In this document: positions 7,596-10,731 of the stretch, in pieces
How the letters are laid out: each line of letters opens with the position of its first letter
How positions within the stretch are numbered: the first letter of the stretch is position 1
Source: Candidatus Cloacimonadota bacterium
GTDB lineage: Bacteria; Cloacimonadota; Cloacimonadia; Cloacimonadales; TCS61
Assembly: GCA_003647825.1 (NCBI GenBank)
Contig: QMNP01000029.1
Span: 1 to 10,731 of the forward strand
Direction of reading: 5' to 3'
Length of the DNA stretch: 10,731 bases
Program-made: the position numbers and the translations under genes
The notes under the pieces: model-generated
Database searches by the model: none
What the model was told of the DNA's origin: nothing
The model's input: the letters and a program-made list of their open reading frames with translations, nothing else

Positions 7596-7976
7596 CTACC
7601 TTTTTGCGCCGGTGATGGCAAAATCCGGACAAAGCCGGTCGCACATTTCACAGTGAATACATTTTTCCGGATGAGGAACATAAGGAGAACCATCTGCTCT
7701 TCTACCTAATGCTCCTGTGGGGCAAAAAGCAACACAGATACCGCATCTCTTGCACCAGTCGTAATAGATATAAACCGGGTTTTTTTTATAATCACCTGTA
7801 GATTTAACTTCCGGAACTTCTACTTCCATCTTGGAATGTTTATCATCTTTTATGATAACCATTCCCTCTTTAAGCTTCTCTACATCAACTGGTTTCTTTG
7901 AACCATTTTTCCTGATTTTACCGGTTTTCTTAGAACCGTAAGCCTTTTTCTTTTCGGTTTTCTTAGAACCGCTCAT
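7596..7976 (-). CDS. korD: 2-oxoglutarate:ferredoxin oxidoreductase, delta (ferredoxin) subunit with lysine-rich repeat extension
   Basis: A 126-residue 2x[4Fe-4S] ferredoxin subunit that should relay electrons from KorB to free ferredoxin. The clusters are bound by C75/C78/C81/C85 (CKRCGICVAFCP) and C106/C109/C112/C116 (CIHCEMCDRLCP). The core from about residue 60 resembles ordinary delta subunits. The first 30 or so residues do not: they are a basic tail with three copies of GSKK at residues 3, 14 and 25, an exact 11-residue period. The start at 7976 is favoured because TGAGGAGATT gives an excellent ribosome binding site there. An internal start at M39 has AGAGGGA almost touching the ATG, too close to be convincing. 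First gene of its operon; a dyad lies just upstream. Confidence 0.92.
   Translation of the reverse strand: MSGSKKTEKKKAYGSKKTGKIRKNGSKKPVDVEKLKEGMVIIKDDKHSKMEVEVPEVKSTGDYKKNPVYIYYDWCKRCGICVAFCPTGALGRRADGSPYVPHPEKCIHCEMCDRLCPDFAITGAKR
7890..7971 (-). repeat. Three tandem 33-bp repeat units in the 5' end of korD
   Basis: The 17-base sequence CGGTTCTAAGAAAACCG (coding strand) occurs exactly twice, at 7955-7971 and 7922-7938. A degenerate third copy, TGGTTCAAAGAAACCA, lies at 7890-7905. Their 5' ends on the coding strand (7971, 7938, 7905) are exactly 33 bases apart, so the repeat stays in frame and encodes GSKKT, GSKKT and GSKKP. Each copy is itself a small inverted repeat with 5-base arms, and in the third copy both arm ends change together (C/G to T/A). 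Confidence 0.85.
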
Positions 7977-7987
7977 ATAATCTCCTC

Positions 7988-8020
7988 AAAATGCTATCTA
8001 TAGAATAAGGATAGCATTTT
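7988..8020 (-). promoter_or_regulatory. 11-bp inverted repeat immediately before the korD ribosome binding site (operator, leader hairpin or weak terminator)
   Basis: A perfect inverted repeat: AAAATGCTATC at 7988-7998 and GATAGCATTTT at 8010-8020, with an 11-base spacer. On the minus strand the right-hand arm ends in TTTT and runs one base later into GAGGAG, the korD ribosome binding site. A possible promoter is centred on it: TTTAAA at 8025-8030, 17-bp spacer, TATTCT at 8002-8007, which would put the -10 in the middle of the dyad. It could therefore be a repressor operator, a leader hairpin, or a weak end signal for uvrB (only four T). The repeat is certain; its role is not. Confidence 0.6.
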
Positions 8021-8105
8021 AATGTTTAAATTTCCTTTAATAATATGTGTTGGTTTTGAATTATCTGATAGTTTTGTGAATCCATTATTTTGATATGCAC
8101 TTCAA

Positions 8106-10100
8106 TTATAATTCCTGCAGCTCAAAGATCCTGTCTCTAAGTTCTGCAGCTTTTTCAAATTCCAGTTTTTTTGATGCTTCCATCATTTCTTTTTCTAACA
8201 ACTTAATAATTTTTTCTTTAGAGTCTAACTCTAAATATTCCATAAAGTTATCTCTGCTGGACTTCTTTTCTTCCTTATCCGCTTTCTGATAACCATCCGC
8301 CACACTTGTTGCGGCCATTATGTCGTCAATATTTTTTTTAATACTTTGTGGTGAAATTCCATGTTCCAGATTATAGCTTTTCTGCTTAATACGGCGGCGT
8401 TTAGTTTCTTCAATCGTTTCCTGCATAGCAGGAGTGATGTTATCTGCATAAAAAATAACTTTACCTGCTATATGTCTGGCAGCTCTTCCAGCGGTTTGGA
8501 TCAGTGATCTGGCGGACCGCAGAAAACCGGCTTTATCAGCATCAAAAATGGCCACCAATGATACTTCCGGCAGATCCAATCCTTCCCGTAAAAGATTAAT
8601 TCCCACCAGCACATCAAACTTATCTATACGAAAATCTCGAATTATCTTGGAACGTTCGATTGTTTGAACCTCGCTGTGCATATAGCGCGTACGAACTCCG
8701 GCCTTTTTTAAATATTCACTCAGATCCTCGGCCATTCTTTTGGTTAAGGTTGTAACAAGAATTTTTTCTTTGTTTGGAACCCGAATTCGGATCTGCTCTA
8801 AAAGATCATCCACTTGAGAACCAACGGGTTTCACCTCAATTTCGGGATCCAGCAAACCGGTAGGTCGGATAATCTGTTCTACAAAAACACCTTCTGATTT
8901 CTGCAATTCATAATCGGCAGGTGTTGCTGAAACATAGATAACCTGATTCTGCTTCTCTTCGAATTCATGAAATTTAAGGGGACGATTATCGAAGGCCGAA
9001 GGTAATCGAAAACCAAAATCTACCAGGTTTTTCTTGCGGGTATAATCTCCACCATACATGGCATGAACCTGTGGAATAGAAACGTGGGATTCATCGATAA
9101 CCATAAGGAAATCATCTGGAAAATAATCTAATAAACAGTAAGGCGGATCACCTTTTTTTGCACCGGTAAGATGCCGAGAATAATTTTCGATACCAGAACA
9201 GAAACCCAGTTCCCGCAGCATTTCCAGATCGAAATTAGTACGCTGCTCTATACGCTGAGCTTCCAGAAGTTGACCGTTTTTTTCGAAGTATTCGATACGT
9301 TCCTTCAATTCTGCTTTGATAGTTTTGATGGCTCGCTGCAGGCTGTGTTTATCGGTAATGAAATGATTTGCCGGATAGATGGGATATTCCTGAACCACCT
9401 CCAGGACATGATTATCCAAAGGATTGATACGAGAGATCTTCTCGATCTCATCACCAAAAAATTCTACCCGAATGGAATTCTCCAGATAGGCCGGATAGAT
9501 ATCTACAATATCGCCATTTACTCGAAAAGCTCCGCGTTCAAAAGCTACATCATTCCGTCCGTAATGGATTGCTACGAGCTGTTTAAGAAGCTCATCTCTA
9601 TCCATTATATCGCCAACTTTTATGCGAACCAGAGATTCACGATAATTTTCGGGAATTCCCAAGCCGTAAATACAGGAAACGCTGGCTACAATGATCACAT
9701 CATTTCGTTCACTAAGGCTCATGGTGGCATGGAGTCGTAATTTTTCGATCTGGCTGTTTATATCGGAATCTTTTTCAATGTAAATATCTTTGCCGGGAAT
9801 GTAGGCTTCGGGTTGATAATAGTCGTAATAACTGATAAAGAATTCAACCGCATTTTCCGGGAAAAGCTGACGGAATTCACCATAAAGCTGGGCGGCCAGA
9901 GTTTTGTTATGAGACAAAACCAGAGTGGGTTTATTTATCTCCTTGATAACATTGGCGATTGAAAACGTTTTGCCGGAACCGGTTACACCAAGCAGAGTCT
10001 GGTATTTTTCACCAGCCTGCAGCCCATTTACCAGCTCTTCAATAGCTTGCGGCTGATCTCCCTTGGGCTGGTAACCGGATACCAGTTTAAATCTTTCCAT
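8106..10100 (-). CDS. uvrB: UvrABC excinuclease subunit B
   Basis: The damage-verifying helicase-like subunit of nucleotide excision repair, which takes DNA from UvrA and recruits the nuclease UvrC. It is full length at 664 residues (E. coli about 673). Walker A GVTGSGKT lies at 38-45, the strand-separating beta-hairpin YYDYYQPEAYIPGKDIYIEKD begins at 91, the DEAD-type box DESH is at 336-339, and the helicase motif QTAGRAARH lies in the second RecA-like domain. The C-terminal UVR domain, EKEMMEASKKLEFEKAAELRDRIFEL, contacts UvrC. The ATG at 10100 is preceded by GGGAAG at short spacing, a weaker site than in the downstream operon. It is co-directional with korD but separated by 129 bp and a dyad, so cotranscription is uncertain and functionally unexpected. 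No LexA-type box was recognised upstream. Confidence 0.97.
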   Translation of the reverse strand: MERFKLVSGYQPKGDQPQAIEELVNGLQAGEKYQTLLGVTGSGKTFSIANVIKEINKPTLVLSHNKTLAAQLYGEFRQLFPENAVEFFISYYDYYQPEAYIPGKDIYIEKDSDINSQIEKLRLHATMSLSERNDVIIVASVSCIYGLGIPENYRESLVRIKVGDIMDRDELLKQLVAIHYGRNDVAFERGAFRVNGDIVDIYPAYLENSIRVEFFGDEIEKISRINPLDNHVLEVVQEYPIYPANHFITDKHSLQRAIKTIKAELKERIEYFEKNGQLLEAQRIEQRTNFDLEMLRELGFCSGIENYSRHLTGAKKGDPPYCLLDYFPDDFLMVIDESHVSIPQVHAMYGGDYTRKKNLVDFGFRLPSAFDNRPLKFHEFEEKQNQVIYVSATPADYELQKSEGVFVEQIIRPTGLLDPEIEVKPVGSQVDDLLEQIRIRVPNKEKILVTTLTKRMAEDLSEYLKKAGVRTRYMHSEVQTIERSKIIRDFRIDKFDVLVGINLLREGLDLPEVSLVAIFDADKAGFLRSARSLIQTAGRAARHIAGKVIFYADNITPAMQETIEETKRRRIKQKSYNLEHGISPQSIKKNIDDIMAATSVADGYQKADKEEKKSSRDNFMEYLELDSKEKIIKLLEKEMMEASKKLEFEKAAELRDRIFELQEL

Positions 10101-10186
10101 ATCTTCCCAGCTTCTTCTGTTCAGCTATTCCCATATACTGCCAGCTTTCTTATTTTAAATCTATTCATCCAATTTCCCATCGGGAA

Positions 10187-10215
10187 AATATAATATCCTT
10201 TCTGCATAATGCTAA
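10187..10215 (-). promoter_or_regulatory. Candidate uvrB promoter
   Basis: On the minus strand TTAGCA (10210-10215) and TATATT (10187-10192) are separated by 17 bp, matching the sigma-70 consensus at four and five of six positions. The start point would fall near 10180, giving a leader of about 80 bases. A short inverted repeat, TTTCCC-ATC-GGGAAA at 10173-10187, covers that start point. An alternative with a perfect TATAAT lies at 10260-10265 (TTGCAG upstream, 18-bp spacer). Confidence 0.4.
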
Positions 10216-10382
10216 TCTGATGGCAAGAAATTTGTGAGACCATCAATCAATATAGTTAAATTATAGCTGATCAATTATCAAATCTGCAATTTAGACGCCA
10301 GATTCTGCATCTATACTCAAAACGTTTTTTTTCTCCACTTAAATCCTTACCTGTTTATATGCATACATCATTCACCTTTTTC

Positions 10383-10411
10383 TTGACTTAAATATTAATG
10401 AAACAGATATT
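10383..10411 (+). promoter_or_regulatory. Candidate promoter for the recombinase gene
   Basis: TTGACT (10383-10388) and GATATT (10406-10411) are separated by exactly 17 bp, matching the sigma-70 consensus at five and four of six positions. The predicted start near 10418 leaves a leader of about 25 bases with AAGGT at 10432-10436 as ribosome binding site. Placement is what a promoter for the gene at 10443 would need. Confidence 0.5.
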
Positions 10412-10442
10412 CACAAGTGACATTGAAAAGTAAGGTAATTTT

Positions 10443-10731
10443 ATGCAGATCGAAACGAGGGAATGTATTATTAACGGGCAAAAACGAATTGCTTTGATTT
10501 TTCCTTATAATGAAGAAATCATCACTCTCATCAAACAGCTGAAGGACAGGAAATGGTCTGCACTAAATAAGTTCTGGCATATTCCCCACAGCAAGAACTA
10601 CCTGCAGGTTTTGAATAAGCAATTCAAAGGAAAACTAGAATTTATTGAACAGGGAAAATTTCCTAAAGAATTTATAGAAGCTTTGGAAAGGTGGAATTAT
10701 AGTGACGCAACCATAAAAACATACAAGCAAA
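10443..10731 (+). CDS. Tyrosine recombinase/integrase-like protein, N-terminal part only (cut by window edge)
   Basis: The only plus-strand gene; 96 residues are present. It starts MQIETRECIINGQKRIALIF, continues with a KDRKWSALNKFWHIPHS segment at about 36-52, and ends in ALERWNYSDATIKTYKQ. The KWS...WHIP segment is the kind of N-terminal domain I associate with tyrosine site-specific recombinases of Bacteroidetes and related phyla, and YSDATIKTY matches the opening of their SAM-like core-binding domain. The catalytic domain (Arg, His-x-x-Arg, Tyr) lies beyond the window, so activity cannot be judged. The start is firm: an in-frame TAA lies at 10431-10433, this ATG is the first after it, and AAGGT sits six bases upstream. 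Whether it is a mobile-element integrase, a Xer-like housekeeping enzyme or a decayed copy is open. Confidence 0.7.
   Translation, partial: MQIETRECIINGQKRIALIFPYNEEIITLIKQLKDRKWSALNKFWHIPHSKNYLQVLNKQFKGKLEFIEQGKFPKEFIEALERWNYSDATIKTYKQ

Larger units (their letters stand above)
10101..10442. other. 342-bp intergenic region between divergent uvrB and a recombinase gene
   Basis: No gene is visible here. It should carry both divergent promoters: candidates are TTAGCA/TATATT for uvrB (minus) and TTGACT/GATATT for the recombinase (plus). Other structure is slight: a TTTCCC/GGGAAA dyad at 10173-10187, a TGATGG/CCATCA pair with a 16-base loop at 10218-10245, and a run of eight T near 10325-10332 without a hairpin before it. 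I see no attachment-site repeat, tRNA or SOS box. Confidence 0.65.

Noticed and set aside
9171..9740. 189-residue plus-strand open frame inside uvrB
   Set aside because: Antisense to conserved UvrB domains; no start signal and no recognisable protein features.
10304..10332. Possible terminator ending in eight T before the recombinase gene
   Set aside because: No stable hairpin precedes the T-run, and no plus-strand gene lies upstream to be terminated.
10101..10442. LexA/SOS box upstream of uvrB
   Set aside because: Neither the proteobacterial nor the Gram-positive LexA pattern was found by eye in this region.
1..10731. CRISPR arrays, insertion sequences, tRNA or rRNA genes
   Set aside because: No regularly spaced direct repeats other than the in-gene korD triplet, no transposase motifs with terminal repeats, and no conserved RNA gene sequences were seen.

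Overview
The window is a stretch of anaerobic central carbon metabolism on the minus strand, followed by uvrB, also minus. At the right edge a divergent plus-strand gene for a tyrosine recombinase begins. The DNA is AT-rich, with strong AGGAGG-type ribosome binding sites and tight gene spacing. Ferredoxin-dependent 2-oxoacid oxidation, a cytosolic-looking fumarate reductase and methylmalonyl-CoA epimerase point to a strictly anaerobic bacterium. Fermentative or syntrophic lineages such as Cloacimonadota or relatives in the FCB group fit well, but that placement is inference from gene content, not a demonstrated assignment.

Reading in the direction of transcription (right to left), uvrB (8106-10100) comes first. 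A 129-bp gap with an 11-bp dyad then leads into a five-gene operon: korD, korA, korB, korC and mce (7976 down to 4599). The gene spacings are very short or overlapping, including a TAATG stop/start overlap and a GTG start one base after the preceding stop. A non-coding 469-bp stretch follows. It contains a perfect 40-bp palindromic terminator (4287-4326) and a candidate promoter. The second operon runs from 4129 off the left edge: an iron-sulfur subunit and a flavoprotein of a fumarate reductase/succinate dehydrogenase, then sucC and a truncated sucD.

The products meet at succinyl-CoA and succinate. KorDABC interconverts 2-oxoglutarate and succinyl-CoA with ferredoxin. Mce feeds methylmalonyl-CoA towards succinyl-CoA, although the mutase is not in this window. 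SucCD interconverts succinyl-CoA and succinate with ATP formation, and the flavoprotein/iron-sulfur pair interconverts succinate and fumarate. The set could run as propionate or amino-acid oxidation, as succinate/propionate fermentation, or as part of a reductive TCA branch; the sequence does not fix the direction.

I found no CRISPR array, insertion sequence, tRNA or rRNA, and no clearly novel multi-gene defence or mobile system. The most unusual points are: the fumarate reductase lacks the covalent-FAD histidine, has an HdrC-like pair of [4Fe-4S] motifs and no membrane anchor gene beside it; KorD has a lysine-rich N-terminal extension made of three 11-residue repeats; and a dyad sits directly before the korD ribosome binding site.
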